A stretch of 64,000 nt of DNA, from contig CM057158.1 in NCBI GenBank assembly GCA_029962745.1, positions 5,016,602-5,080,601 of the forward strand, read 5' to 3'. The DNA comes from Echinometra lucunter (Eukaryota > Echinodermata > Echinoidea > Camarodonta > Echinometridae). The position numbers and the translations under genes were made by a program. Below the pieces are notes generated by a model. The model was not told where the DNA came from. It did not search any database and saw nothing but the letters and a program-made list of their open reading frames with translations. Below, piece by piece: positions 36,540 to 51,500 of the stretch (position 1 is its first letter; each line of letters opens with the position of its first letter).

Positions 36540-39500
36540 CTGTAGCAAGCAAAAAGGAAAGAAAAATATGAGACTTTATACCTTGCTGCTCTATGGATAT
36601 GAGAAAAAGAAAATCTCTGCATGTTCCTTCCAATCATAGATTCAATTCCTCAACATTATTTAAACAACATGACTTGTATTATGAAAAATCCAAAAAAACT
36701 GCAGTTGCATAACTTGCATATGAAAGGGTCACCAAGAGGCTTTCTTGCTCAACGTAATGCTTTATTAAGTGTTAGACATTTTTTCCATGTTAAGAAACAG
36801 TACAAAAGAAAGGACCATTTAACTTACTGGAATGCAGTAACTTGATAGTTATACTTAGTGCTTGGGGAAGCAAATTAATTTATTTGAATGCAGTTGTAGA
36901 AGGAAATTATATGATTTCAATGTTCAATTTCACATTTCTATCACCTAATATTCTTCATCAAATGCCTAATCATCATTGATGCTACTGTATCTTTGCCTGG
37001 GACATAGTTTTTACCTTTTTGGAGGTCCCAGGCTCTGATGGTACGGTCCTGATATGTGGAATCGTATGTTAGGCAGACAGTTCCATTGTCTGAAAGGTAG
37101 AGCCTATCTACTGGATGGGTGTGTCCCTCCAATGAGTACCTGGAGAGGAAAACGTACATAAAATGAAAATAATTTAAATATATTTCTTAAAATGGTTGGT
37201 TAGTATTATTAGACAGGCAATCATACAATGCTGATTCTCCATCATAATGCAAACTTTCAATCTTTTTTATTATCACACATAAATACTACTGCTACTATAT
37301 CTATACAGTGCGTAATAAGCATGTATCTGTCTTGCTTTTATGTGCCATTGTCCAACAAGCTTGATAAATTATTGTATAAGATAGCTTTAAGCCTAAACAA
37401 CTTCTTTAGTCCTCCCAACTCACTCCTTGGGACACTGCAAGACCATTTTTACTCAGCTGGACCAACTAAATGCTCACAGCAACATGCATTTGATATAAAA
37501 TTTCAATGTTTTCACATCAGAAAAAAGTCTCTGATTCTCTAAATTTATATTTGTATCCATGTAATCATATTTTGTCACTTATCTACAAATGCAGTTGATA
37601 ATCAATCAAACATCACTCAAAAATTTGTGAACTTACTTCATTGATCCTGAGGCTAGGTCCCAGACCAAGATGGAGGAGTCCTCACATCCATTGACCACAC
37701 ACATTCCCTCAGATGAGATGGCCACACATGTTGTGTTGACAGGGGGCTTCCATTTCTTGAAGAGCTGACCACTCTGAAGGTCGTAAACGATGACAAAGTT
37801 GCGTGTCGGGTCTTCCAACTCCTATGGATATAAATGAGAATCTTGATTATGAAAACAGACTGAAATTCCAGTTGACAGTGATGATTACAAGGAAGTCGGT
37901 CCAACATCACACAATCAATACTACAACACTATACCATGGACAATACATTTCAAGAGACGTGGTTGTCTGGATGGTTTATTATAAATGCAGTTATCACAGC
38001 AGTACTTTATCTGTGGGGAAAATGGGAGGTAATGATGGTTATATAGGAGGGAGTTATCTGGGTAAGGATGTAGATCCATAGAGGTCTACATGCTCCAGTG
38101 ACTAATTTCCAACACTTAGACCTAATTTCTAACCACAACCCTGAACCAAGTAATCCTAAACACAAACCCAAACCAAACAGTGACCTAAATCCTACTCATA
38201 AATCTCTTGACAACATTAAAGGGGGTACCCAATGCTGAAACAATGTTAGTTCATTTAAAAGAGCATGATTTTATTAGCAGAAAATCATCTGTGTAAAGTT
38301 TTTTAAAAAGTTCTGTTGCCAAGGAAACCCCCAAATGTGGTAAGATTTCAGGATATTTTTGACCCTTCAGCTGTGACCCAGTTTCAACTGGGTACCCACT
38401 TTGACGTCAAAATGACGTCAAAGTGGGTATCTTGTCGCGCATTTCTAGCAAAATGCGCGCAAGGTATAATACATGTCGTACAGTCTAGCGCGTAGCACAA
38501 CTGCAATGCGCGAAGCTGGGTACCCACTTTTACGTCATACCTCATACTCAATTTTTTTTTGGTCAGCTCATAACTTTTCATGAGAAAATTAGCCAAAATG
38601 CATTGATTTCGATTGAAAATCATCATACTTTTAATGTCATTCTTCTTAGAATTCCATTCTCGATCATATATCAAAATTTTGTTTACCATTGTGTAATCAC
38701 TTTAAGCTCAAGCAAAAGTCACCATATCATAGCAAACATTGGATTACCAAGACGTAATGCGACCATACAAAGATAAGTTGAAGTAGATTGCTAACCTTAA
38801 TGACAGAAACAACATAGTGGCCATCATTTGAAATGGCTGCCATTCTCGTCACAAACTCATGCTGCTGAATCCTGAAGTCATGAATGAGTTTCCTGGCATT
38901 GAGATCCCACACCAGCAGAGGACTAGGCTTCTGGGTCTCATCTCCACAGACGCACCTCTGACCATTGGCACTGACTAACAAGCTGTTGAGGAACCTGTCT
39001 TCGCCAGCCTTGAAAGTAGACACAATGGCTCCTGTCCCAACATTGATGATGTTGACATTCATGCGATTCCGGGAGAGCGCCACCACATGGTCCTTGTCAT
39101 GCAGTGCGAAGAAGGGCATCTTCTGATTCATGATGCCAAGGAGCTTGGCCTCAAATGTGCCTGTGTCGAGGTTATAGATCTTGAGCTCGCGATTGCACAA
39201 GACGACGACACGGTGAGCCTCAATGAAGCAGATATCACGGGGGCTGTCAAGGCCCTTCAACGTTCTGACAGGCTTTTGGGTGACTACATCCCATACAATC
39301 AACTCCCCTTTTTCTGGGGACACAGACACCATATACCATGGCTGGGATTTGACTTTGAAGAGCTGGGTCAACGAGGGTTCCTTCTTGGACTTCTCGCCAT
39401 CCTCATCAAGGGTGTCGTCCTTGGCTTCACTGACCTTGATAAGACATGATGTGGAGGGGAAGAAACTAATCTGTGGGGGGTTGTTGGCAACTTGGAGCAA

Positions 39501-41528
39501 CTTACTCATATGGGGATGCTTGCTCTTGCTCTTTTCAATGGATTTGTCCAGTCTCTGTGTGAGCTGAGTGAAAAGTTGAGATCCTGAGCATGACAATGCA
39601 TACGCTGACAACTGTAGGAACTCTTCCATCAGCTGAAGGTCCTGATTTGACGGATCTTTCGTCTTTGCCAACCGCACATCTTCAAGAACATCATACACAT
39701 CGCAACAGGTTAGTTTCTTCACTAACCAGTCAATATCCCATATATACTTGTCCACAAATTTCTTGTCTCCACAGTGGAATACATGGTAGCTGACTTCTCG
39801 GAACTTTCGTAGATTGGCCAGTTTGCCAAACTCGTTGGGCTGGGTCAACACAAGCCTGTCCATGAGCATTTCCATCCCACCCTCTCCCACATAGGGCTTC
39901 TTCTTACCCTTGGCCCACCTGTCCTGGAAGTAGTCTTGGATGGTCATGTGAAGCTGCACTCGATCTTTCTCGTTGGATAAATATTGCTTGGTTACCACTT
40001 CTCTAAAACAAGAGTGACCCCAACTTCTTAAGTACCGTCCGTTCACATTGCACTCTTGTAAAGACGGACCAAGCTCTTGACAGAGTGCAACCCATAATAA
40101 ACTTGGCACGCGTCTCAACACTTGTGTCCTCTGTGCATACAGTTCACTCAACACAGCCTCGTCACATGATAGTATATCGTTCATCTCGGCATCTGAGATG
40201 CCATCCCTGGCTATTGTCATATAGCCAAGGGAACGGGCAACGGCCATCTTGCCGTAGCGCTTCTCCATTGTTTCAAGATGCATTCCAAATTGCGATAACA
40301 CATCCTTGCCTAGCTTTGTAGCTGACGGTGGGTCGTAACTGTGCCATGTGCAAGCAGCTTGGCATGCTAACCTGATGTAGAGCGGATGTGGGCACGCTGA
40401 GATGGCATCCTGTAGCATGCTGTACTGATCGTCGGACAGTGTTCTTCGATGACTCTTCAGAAGTGATTCGCTTAGTTTGGCAGCTTCATCATTGGCTAGT
40501 GGAGGTATCTCAATGAATTGAGCACTGTCCTTCAGAAGATTCTGCAATATGAAAACATCAAAGAAAACTGTACTGCAAAACAACAGAAGTTGCCGGACTG
40601 ATTTTATTTTAAGTGAACTTAAAATACAACTTAATGATTCTCATACCACTTATTCCATGGAAACAATCCTCTTCCTTTAATCCACAAGACATTTCAAAGA
40701 CATTCACCCCATTGCATATCCTGCCTACCCTGCTCACTTTCACAACATAAAAAAATACTTGGAACAAATGTGAAAGAGTTTCTTTCTAAATGAGGAATAT
40801 TACTCTTCAGATGATACACTGCCATAAGGATATCATCTTAGGGACATTCACTTGAAAGACAGACAAAACAGAAAAATAAAGATGATATCAACATCTTCCA
40901 ATATGATGATAGCCACAGTGGGGTAAACTCTATATTAAAGTATTTCATTATTTCTGGCTCTCAGCAGATGATAGATACAAAGAGGGTAGAGCATATACAA
41001 ACCTGAAGCTTGCTGAAGCCTTCAAAGTCCTTGCCTCTCGTCGTTAGGACCATCTTGACAGATGGTGCAAGGGTCTTGGGAATGGCACTAAGAGCTTCTG
41101 CTTCATTCTCATTGAACTGATCCAAGCCATCTATGACCACCACAAGAGGGCGTTGTGCAGTTACCTTCTTGAGCAGCTGGGCGAGGTCTTTGTGTAATCT
41201 CTTGAGACCCTGTAAAAAGAAATAGGTGAAGATTTACCCTCAAAGCCAACATGATCTATGGATTGAGCTGATTTTATGGAATAACAACTTACACATCCTC
41301 TACAATGACAGATTTTGCATTTTTGGCAGTCAAATTAAAGGAAGAAAGCTGGGTACAACATATGAGTAACAGGAGTGGTAATCAGCACAATGACATACAG
41401 ATAGCAACACCTACTAATTATAAAGTAACTTAGCTATTTACATATAGCATTCATTCATTACTATTGAATGGAATTTCAAAAGTGTGATCAATAATATTAG
41501 CACCACCTTTTTTTCAACAGGGACAGGC

Positions 41529-41564
<36 letters not shown>

Positions 41565-44500
41565 TTTCTATAAATTTACTGACACACATATTAACGTGTT
41601 TTAATTTGTACACTTACTCATATTCATAAACATATTCATCCACTTTCCTCTCACCTCTGTTTCTTTATTCACATAATTTTAAGCAAAGATATTTTCACTT
41701 TACCAAACTGTTGATAAAATATGGCCTTACCCTAGCTCCGATGGATATATGCTCTCCGTACAGGTATGCAATCTGTTCGCAGACACTCCTGAACACCTGA
41801 TTTGGAGTAGATGACTCAGGTGACGATCCAACAAACCTGACCACGCAGGCGCTGTTTGGAAGGACCTGTTCCGCCATCTTGGCAGTCATTGCAGCAATGG
41901 CAGATTTGCCACAGCCAGTACAGCCATGCAGAACCAGAGGGACATTGTCCTCGCTGCTCAGGTAGTTGCTGATCTGGCTCGTGAGGGCACTACAACCCTG
42001 GAATGTTTCAACGTGCTTCTGGCAGAGGGCAGTGTGGTGCTGAAGCTCTGCGTGCAGACGACGGTGAACTCCTGAAAACCAATCAGGGGTACTTGTTTAA
42101 CAAATTGAAGAACTAGATATTTTCAAGAGCCCAAGAGTTACACAAAGTCCACACACAATCTGAGCTCACTGCAGTTTTCATGCTGATAAATGATTCAATT
42201 ATAAAAATGAATTTTTCACTAAACAAGAAAGTGCCATGCCCCAAAATAAGCATTGCTAACAATTTCCAAAAGTTCCTGCTTGTACTCTAGACTAGCACTT
42301 TGCTGTTTTCTATCTCCTGATATGAGTTTTAATTGCATTTCCTGGAAATTTTGGCACTTGGGAGAAACTGAAACTATGCTAATTAAAAAAGAGGAAATAA
42401 CGGCTATTTGAAAGAGAAAATAGAAAGGCATCTGATTTTTTTTTTCCTCAAATCTCATTCACACAACCACTTTTCCTTTCAGGTAGCACTGACATCTCTG
42501 TAGACAGAAGCTTCATGGAATTCCATAGATTTAGGTTTTTCTTCAAGCTTAAGCACAGCACAGAGCACATAGTTTCAGTCTAATTCTTCTTTAGCTTTCC
42601 TATTGCATATGAATCAAGCTTTAGATACTCAAAACTTCTGATAACTTTTCTGCAAGTCATGTAGAATTCAAGATGAATGATGGAGTCGATAGGTTTATCA
42701 CTCTTTATTAAGAATTAAGGAGCATTTTATTTTTCTATGAGAAGAGGCAAAAGAGCAGCCCGTGTTGCTAGTGTAATACCCGAAATAGAACTCTGATGAG
42801 AGCCATTGTTGTGTTTCAACTTTCGATCCTTTAATCAAGATCATTAACAGGAACTAAAATTAGAGTCTTAATTAAAGGAGTGAAAATAAGAAACTCAACT
42901 AAGGCTCTTAATGCAGTTGAATTTCTAGTATTATATGTTCACATTAAAATTCAAAATCTGGAAACAACAGGTTTTTAAAGGAATAGATGACAGCACTTCA
43001 CCCCTTTACCCTGACATCATCATCCCCCCTTCCCCCAAACTCTAAGCCCCCGTATATCAATGTAATAACTTGAACACCTGTCGATGTATAAACCAACAAT
43101 TACCATGCTCCTCTAGTTAAAATATATGATAAGCTTTCTCTGTCAGAACTTCCTAAACCAAAAAGAGCTATATTTGCTTTTATTTTGATATTGTAAGCTA
43201 ACAGTGCCATATTACAGTCAACACTTTCTGAGCTACTGGCAATAAGCTGGTGGAAGTATCCACAACTGCAGAACAGAGAATGTGTCAAGGACTCACAATA
43301 GGTTCTTAACTTCTTATCAAGAAATTCCTTGAATGCTGTGAGCACTGAAATTGGTAGTCTAGCTGAGCCGGGGTAATTTTGGAGTGCCTTGTGCACCTTA
43401 CCTTCTCTGGTGGATATGTGCACTATATAAATATCCAATATTATTATTATCATTATCATTACACAGTGAACCAAATTTGCAAAGTTCAGTTTTGTTGATG
43501 TTTTGTAGCCCTTTTTGTAGCCGCTTTGTAGCCGTTTTGTAGCCGTTTTGTAGCCGTTTTGTAGCCGTTTTGTAGCCATTTACTGTGTTTTGCAGTTTTG
43601 TAGCCGTTTTCAAAAGGGCTACAAAACGGCTAGAAAAGAGCGGAAAAACGGCTGCATAACGGCTAATCTGCTGATTCTGCTCACTGTGTTACCAGTGTTG
43701 CTAAAACGAAGCAAGCGAAGTTAATAAGAAATAGCTAAAAGCCAAATTTTAGCAGCATAGGTACAGGGTAAAGTAAATGTTGCAAATATTTGCTGTATAT
43801 TTTTTGGTTTAGTGTTTTCACTTAATTTGGATCAAGAGAAAACAAAGTATTGCTGAGATGCCTCGGTCACTCACTTGTGGCTTTGACCTCCTCCTGCCTC
43901 TCTGCAATGGCCCTGTCAATGAGCTCCTTGACCACAGTGTGGACCTGGGAGCAGAAGTTCTCCAGGTACTGTGAATGGGTGGAGACACCATCGGGATCCA
44001 GCCCTTTGGGACCCCAGTTGACCTCAAATGGAAGGTAGTTACCTTCATTAACCTTGGTGTGGAGACGCTTGGTCAGCTGGGCCAGCTGCTCCGTTGACTG
44101 TTCAGGGGAAAGACAGAAAGGAGATATTTCAAAATCATTTTTCAAATTACAATAAAAATACATAGCAAGTGGATACAACTCTGGTCCAGAGCAGCATGTA
44201 ATTAATTGGGAACCAAATTTGATTAAATGTAAAGTTCAATCATTTTCAGCTTCAGTTATCCAAGGCCTAGTTCACAATGGCTGAAGTTCAAGAAAACAGC
44301 ATATAAATCCTATAAAATCCTCTAAATATCATTGGTTTCTGGCATCATTTTTTTTTTTATAAAGCATAACAAATTTAATGAGATGTAACTCAGCATTCTA
44401 AATAGAAATACTTGATGGAAATCTAAGAACCAAAAAAAGGGGACTCTCTTTAACAACCAAGAACTATTCATTCAAGTTGTACAGAATGAATGATAGGGCT

Positions 44501-45319
44501 GGAATAGGGATAAAGCAAGTCAAGAACTATGACAACAGAATCAGTCTATCAAGTCATCAATGTAAGTCAATTTGGGGTTTAGGACCATGAGTAGACAAAT
44601 TCCTGTAGCATTTTCAGCAAGATCCTCTTCCTTATCATATAGAACTTGTCATGTGTGTCTCTTACCTCACTATCTATCTCTCTCCCACCCTCTTTCTGCA
44701 CCAGATCGAGGTAATTGGATGCTGACGAGTCGTTGGTATCGATACCCTTAAAGACTCGATGTGACCACATAATGCTATCGCTAGAACTCTCAGGGCTGAA
44801 CACACCTTTCTCTATCTCCATCTCAAGCACTGAATGAGAAAAATAAAATTTTGTTAGGGACTCTCACAATCATCAATAGTACATGGAACAGAATCTCAAT
44901 TAACACTTTTAAACTGTCACTCTCCTCAATCTCACCATCAACATCACCCTTATTATTGATATCTACCTACACATCATCTTCCTTATTCATCATCATAATA
45001 ATGCCTGTCATTGTCACTGACATCATCACTATTGTTTAATATCACTGAAATCATCATCATCTTCCTAATTTTTCCCCTCTTCCTCTTCCTCTTCCTCCTC
45101 CTCTTCCTAATTTTTTTTCCTCCACCTCCTCTTCACTGTCATCATCACAGGCAGCATGTTATGTCATCTACATCAGCATCAAATGCAACATCAACACCCA
45201 ACTGCAACATCAACACCAACTTGAACTTGAACTTGAACTTGAACTTGAACTCCAATTCCAACCTCAACCTCATCACCATCATTATCATTATCATTATCAT
45301 TATCATTATCATTATCATT

Positions 45320-45362
<43 letters not shown>

Positions 45363-45453
45363 ACATCACCATCACCATCACCATCACCATCACCATCACC
45401 ATCACCATCAGCATCAGCATCAGCATCAGCATCAGCATCAGCATCACCATCAC

Positions 45454-45503
<50 letters not shown>

Positions 45504-45510
45504 CCATCAC

Positions 45511-45569
<59 letters not shown>

Positions 45570-48500
45570 CCACCACCATCATCATCACTTACTGGATGCC
45601 ATGTACATCTCTTTCTCCTCCTTGCCCCAGCAGCTGCTCAGAATCTTGTGCACCTTCTCCTGATTCTCCCTGCCGCCTTCCCCATCCTGGTAGACGTACA
45701 CTGGGGGTGTGGCATTGGAGTCCAGCTGGTAGCATGTGGAGAGGATAGCCTTGTCCTCTTCCACATCCACTTTCTTCAGGAGGCGCTCATAGGCTGATGC
45801 TAGGATCCGAAATGGGCACATGCATCTCTCATACTTCTGATTCAGGAAAGACTAGATTGGAAAATAAAAAACAAAGGAATTATAGCTGATAATTCATTGG
45901 GAATAGGATAATTAATAAATCATATTATTTAAAGAGACAACATTTTATCACTTTAAATGAAGAGCAAGCCCACTGGCAGTATAAGAAAGGAGGTGCCAAG
46001 AATTTGGGGTCAAAATTCCAATGATGTGCTGCATATTAGAGCATTGTTTCAATGTAGTACAGGAAAAACTTTGAAAGCTTTGAATGCATTCTACATCCCC
46101 TAACCATGCCCACAATTTGTGTCCTTCTGCCAACACATAACAACCCATTGAACATTAAGCCCAAGATAACTTGAACTAGGGTATATGCAAATGGAGTGAT
46201 ATACTGACATAAAATTGTACTCAATGGATTGATCTTTATATTATGCTTTAAGATATCACTCTTTAAAAAAAACCCCACAAACTCACAATGAAGTTGGGTC
46301 CTGTTGAAAGGTTTTGGCAGTTCCTGATTTCATTGTGGCACTGGTCTAAGAATCGCTCATCTCGTATCCTGGCATCCCAGATGCCCCAGTGGAGATCAAC
46401 GACATCAAACTCATAACCCTTGCTGGCACAGTACTCTCTCAGTCCAGGGTATATCTTCTCCATCAGAGCACTTCGCTCCACTTCTGAGTCTACAGAACAC
46501 ACAGAAAATCAAATCAAATCAATCCAGTTATCTTATCTTCAAAATACATGCAATCACTATAAAACCATTAAAATCATTCAAGCCCAAATCTAGCCCATTA
46601 AAAACTATTCCTTCAGAGAATAAAGAAATAAACAGGCATTTATGTATGAAGATCAGTAAGCAATATCTTCCTTAACCTCTTTCAGTATTTTGAGTTACTC
46701 CTAAAAATCTCTAGGAATGAACTCCATTTGTTCAAACACAAAATAACAGCCTGACACTGTAACTACTTATCTGTCCTTGCATACATTACACATCAGTGCA
46801 AATCTTGGATTACAGTAAGAGTAAAAAAATGTTTCCTGATGACAATACCCACTTCAAAAGTATATTATCTCATAACTAGATTGAAATATAGATCATCAAA
46901 ATTCAAGACAAGAGTAACGAACAGAAGATCCTGAAATGCTTTCATAATGAAAAAATAAAAATGTATTAGAATGAGAAGAATCATAATAAAAGTTCGAACT
47001 CACTTTTATATGATATGTAATCAAAGTGAAATTCCTGGCAAGTGGCTACAGACACAAACAAACACACACAAAATATAACATACAATTTGAGTGCTTAATT
47101 ATCTACCACAACCACACTGTCATCACTGTCACAGAAACACAACTACAATCAGTCCTCAAAATGCCAAAGCAATGACAGCATTTGTGGAAGGGCCCATGAA
47201 CACAGATTGCCCCCAGTATTCGTAGTCTTTAATGACTCATTAGCACACTGCTCAGGTAAAAAGTGGAATTTCTTGGGGAATGATGGGGAAAATAAGTGTT
47301 TTTCTTGCTTAATAAACATAGGGTTGAAATTTTGCCTCGGGACTGCTAAATAATTCACCCCAACAACCACTTGGTGAGGAATTCAGATAGTCCAAAGGAT
47401 ATCCAGAGGCAGTTAGCATAGTGATGTGTAATAATTTGATTTCAAATAGGTTTGATCAAATTTAAGGGTTTTTATTATGGGTAGAGTGTTAAAAATCAGA
47501 TTGAAAATTTACTGGGAATAATTAACTGAATGCTGCAGACTAAATAAATAGGAAATGGTTATATTTGCTGATTTGCTCTTCTTTCTCTCCCTGAAATAAT
47601 ACATCCATTAGACAATTAAGATCAAAATTTTCATGAGATGTAGGAGTATAAGGTAAGAAAACTACATGTATATGATGAGGGGCAAGTCCAAGGTATTCAG
47701 TCAGTTTACGTTTTATGTCCCATACGTAGCAAAGTATTATGACATTAAGTTGATTAAACATATATTGACGTCAAATGTATTATTTACTTCTTATTTGATA
47801 GAGATACCCGCTCTTGCTCTAGTAGGGATATTCTTCATAATATCATAAATGGCAATTCCACGGTAAGGGTGTAATTCCGTCACCAACATTTTTGGACTTT
47901 CTGTGCCTCTTTTGTACTCTGCCTCCCTACTCACCATTTAATACTCTGTAAACATGCCCATTCTTTCATGTGAGCTCTTTCATTCCAACTATTTTATTCG
48001 TACATTCATGATATTGTGGTATAACACCTCAGTAACAGAATTATCAGAAAAAAAGCAGCAATTTTAAATTTCAAACATGTCTTTTAAAATCAAACATGCA
48101 TTATACCAACACAGATGAAGATTGTTGAATTCTTTATTGTTTCAGCTTTTTTAATTCAAAGATTAGGTTATTCAGGGCTATCAAAGTGACTATTTTCACT
48201 GTAAATATGAAGTAAGGCGACTGTTTTTCTGACACGGAATTGCCCAAATACTAATTATCTTCGATATGACTGGTAACATGGGACATAAGAGCTTGGACTT
48301 GCTCACATGATGGGTGGGAGGGGGGGGGGGGGGGGAGGGGGAGGGGGTCTAATGCAGAGTTGCAGACTCTTTTCTCTTTCTGTATTCATAATTCAGGATA
48401 AATATACTTAATATCATGTCTCCATCAACTTTGGGAAAAATTTAAGCAGAAAGGCTTTCCCAATTTTGTTCTGATTTAATTCAGCCTCACATTCATATCC

Positions 48501-51500
48501 ATAATTTTGTCTTGGGAAACTTAGAGAAATTTAGTAGCACAAAAAAAAAGATGCATCCGGTAGACAACATGCACACTGTGGTTTGTACTGCCTGTGTTCC
48601 AGAACACATCTTTTCATACCACTCAGTTTTTGTTCGTCTGTTTGTTCATTTATTTGTTTATTTATTCGAAATTATTTCATCTTTAAAAAACCTGAAACAA
48701 AACAAATGTATGCATATATCATTTAAACATCCATATGAGAAAAAAATATGATATATGAGTATAATTCAGCCAGCATAAACAGGAGGATTTAGAATGAAGC
48801 TAATGATGGCCTTGTTGAAGCAAGTCTCCTTGAACAAGTAACTATGAATCAGAATTTTGCTAAGAATTCTGCTTACCTGAAAAACCTACCGTATACAAAT
48901 ACAAAAAGTACATGGTTTGAATTAAATCTCTTTCCTGGCATATGCTTCAATGATACCATGATTCATCTGATTTCATCCCAAACCTAATAACCAGAAATCT
49001 AATCTCCAGCTCACAACATAACCAAATCTAATAATTCTTCTGAAAAATTCATGTACTAGAACACAGGTAGAGCACAGCCAGACTGCACAACTCTTCCCCT
49101 TTTTTTCTTTGCATGATTAGTGCAGTATAATGCACTTGCATCACATATCATAATGAACAATCTCCATTCACGCAAGCAGGCACGCTCTCCTAATACACCG
49201 CAATTTAAACTTGACATTTACATGTCGTTTACAATACATGCAGTCATTCAAGGGAAATGAGTTTCCAGGCCTTTTCAACCCAACTAACACTGCTCTATTT
49301 AATTACAACTGATTTACCAACGTCTATGATGGTGCTTCATTTAAAAATGGAAAAAAAAAACCTTCTTTTGTTTCCCATCTATGAAGATATAGGAGACAAA
49401 ATATTCATACTATATTTTGGATGGCTCTGAATGGGATACCAGAGAATATTCCACGAATTAGGGCAAATATTGCACGAATCGCAGATGAGTGCAATATTAG
49501 CCCTAACGAGTGGAATATTCCTGGTATTCCATGAAATAAAGCCATCCAATATAATTATTATTATCTACACCCAACAGGAAAGGGATTTAAAATTCAATAA
49601 ATGTCATTTCAGCAACTAAAAAGGGCCCCCATTATCAATTTATTTTGATCACATAAGTTTGACTTGTCTTTCTATGACGTCATCAAAATGTGGTTTGTGC
49701 ATTGCGTGTATTGCGTCTCCGCGCATTGTAATCCTTATTACGTATGGATGTTTGTTTTATAGCGCGCACGAGAAGAGACCATGCAATATTGCATAATACT
49801 GCGTGGCAAATTTGTATATGAGCATATGGGGAATTCGGCATTTTATACAATATGCTCTGATATTGCACAGACAAATCATAAGATGTGTGCTTTTAATGCC
49901 CCACTAAAATGCCCTATATAGATGATAATAATATACATTATCATACATCCTTTATTTAGTCAGTACACTAGCTCGTAATAATATTTCTAGAGAAATTTTA
50001 AATCATAGAGAGAACATTTTTGTTTGTTTGTTTGTTTTATATTTATCTTTAAAAACAGGTGGGGTAAAGTGGATCACAGAAATACTACAAAAATTCCTAT
50101 CAAAGTAATACTGGAAGATATTGTCTTTTTTGGTTATATGGTTTCTATTTCCTTTAGTAAACGCAAGCACTCCAATACATGCATGTATCTACAATTCGGG
50201 GGGGGGGGGGGGGATGATTTACTCAAGTTGGTTTTTTTTTCTTATCTTGTTGTTCAAAAACACTTGTATAATGCAAATTTTGAATTTGATAAAATATCCC
50301 CCCCCCCCCCCCCAAAAAAAAGAAAAAATTACTGAATAAAATAAATATATTAATAAATACCTACAATAAACTGGAGGACTTGTATACAATGAAAGTGGTA
50401 CAAATCAAATGCACTCTTATGTCTACAAACTGACCAAGCATTCAATCAGATATCCCTGGTTCAATAAATGCTAGTACAGGAGATACATGCATACATTAAT
50501 ATGCTCAAGTACTCCTGAATGTGGTCGTGTGTGATACAACCTAGTCTTACAGACTATGGCTATGAAAGACAACAAAAAAAAATAATAATAATAATAATAG
50601 AGGGCAGAAGAAAGAGAGAGAGCAGTGGAGTTGTAATTTTGGATAGAAATGTTAATGTCATTGTCAATGCTACATCATTATTACTAAGTGACTGCAGTAA
50701 ACTCAGAAGGCTTGATAATGACCTGACTCTGACCAGGAAACTGTCTCTCCAATGCTTTCATCGTAAACTCAAGAAAAAGGGATGAGTAAGGAAGAGATAG
50801 AGAGATATCAAACTGAGAGAGGGATCTCTTGGGGATGAATCTCCTGATAAAAGAAAGCAAAAAGTTAACAGCTAAACACAATGCAAAGCATGAATGGGAG
50901 AGAGGGTGATAGACAAATAAAAGGATGAGTAAGGAACAGATAGAGATATCTTAATGAAGATGCTTTGACACATACTGTCATGTCATCAGTGAGGACAGGG
51001 AGGCAACATGAAGTGATATTGGCAGCTGCTCTTGACACGCGAGAAGCACACACCTTCACACACACCCTCACACTCACAAGTACAATCGCGCACGAGAACT
51101 AGCAGTGCTAACGCCATCGTATGCACCCAACCCAAGCTGATAATGCATGCTGGGACACCCCGTTCCAACGACCCCTGACATTTGGGAAGCTCAGCCTTCT
51201 TTACCCTGTGGCTGCTTGCCTTGTTGCCTGCATGGCTGGCTTGCTGGCTTGCTAGCAGGCCCAAAATGATGAAGAGGTCAATGACAAAAAATACATTATG
51301 GTAGCACTGAGTGAATTTACCTCTGGAAGGGTCCAAAAAGATCTGGAAAACTAAAAAAAAGAGCTGCAGACAATCAAACACCAGCAAACAAACAAACAAA
51401 CAAATAAACAAATCTAAAAAAATAAAAAATGAATTTAAAATGGATACTGCTTTGCCTGAAATCCTCTATGATACCAAAGCCAAGAAGAGCTACTATGAAC

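Noticed and set aside
39087..39567. Plus-strand frames of 114-120 codons
   Set aside because: Antisense shadows of the large NACHT-WD40 exon.
43100..43579. 159-codon minus-strand frame
   Set aside because: It begins in the TTTTGTAGCCG minisatellite and passes through a SINE-like tail; no domain.
45011..45748. 245-codon plus-strand frame
   Set aside because: It is the Ile/Thr translation of the CAT repeat and runs antisense through a proven exon of the NACHT-WD40 gene.
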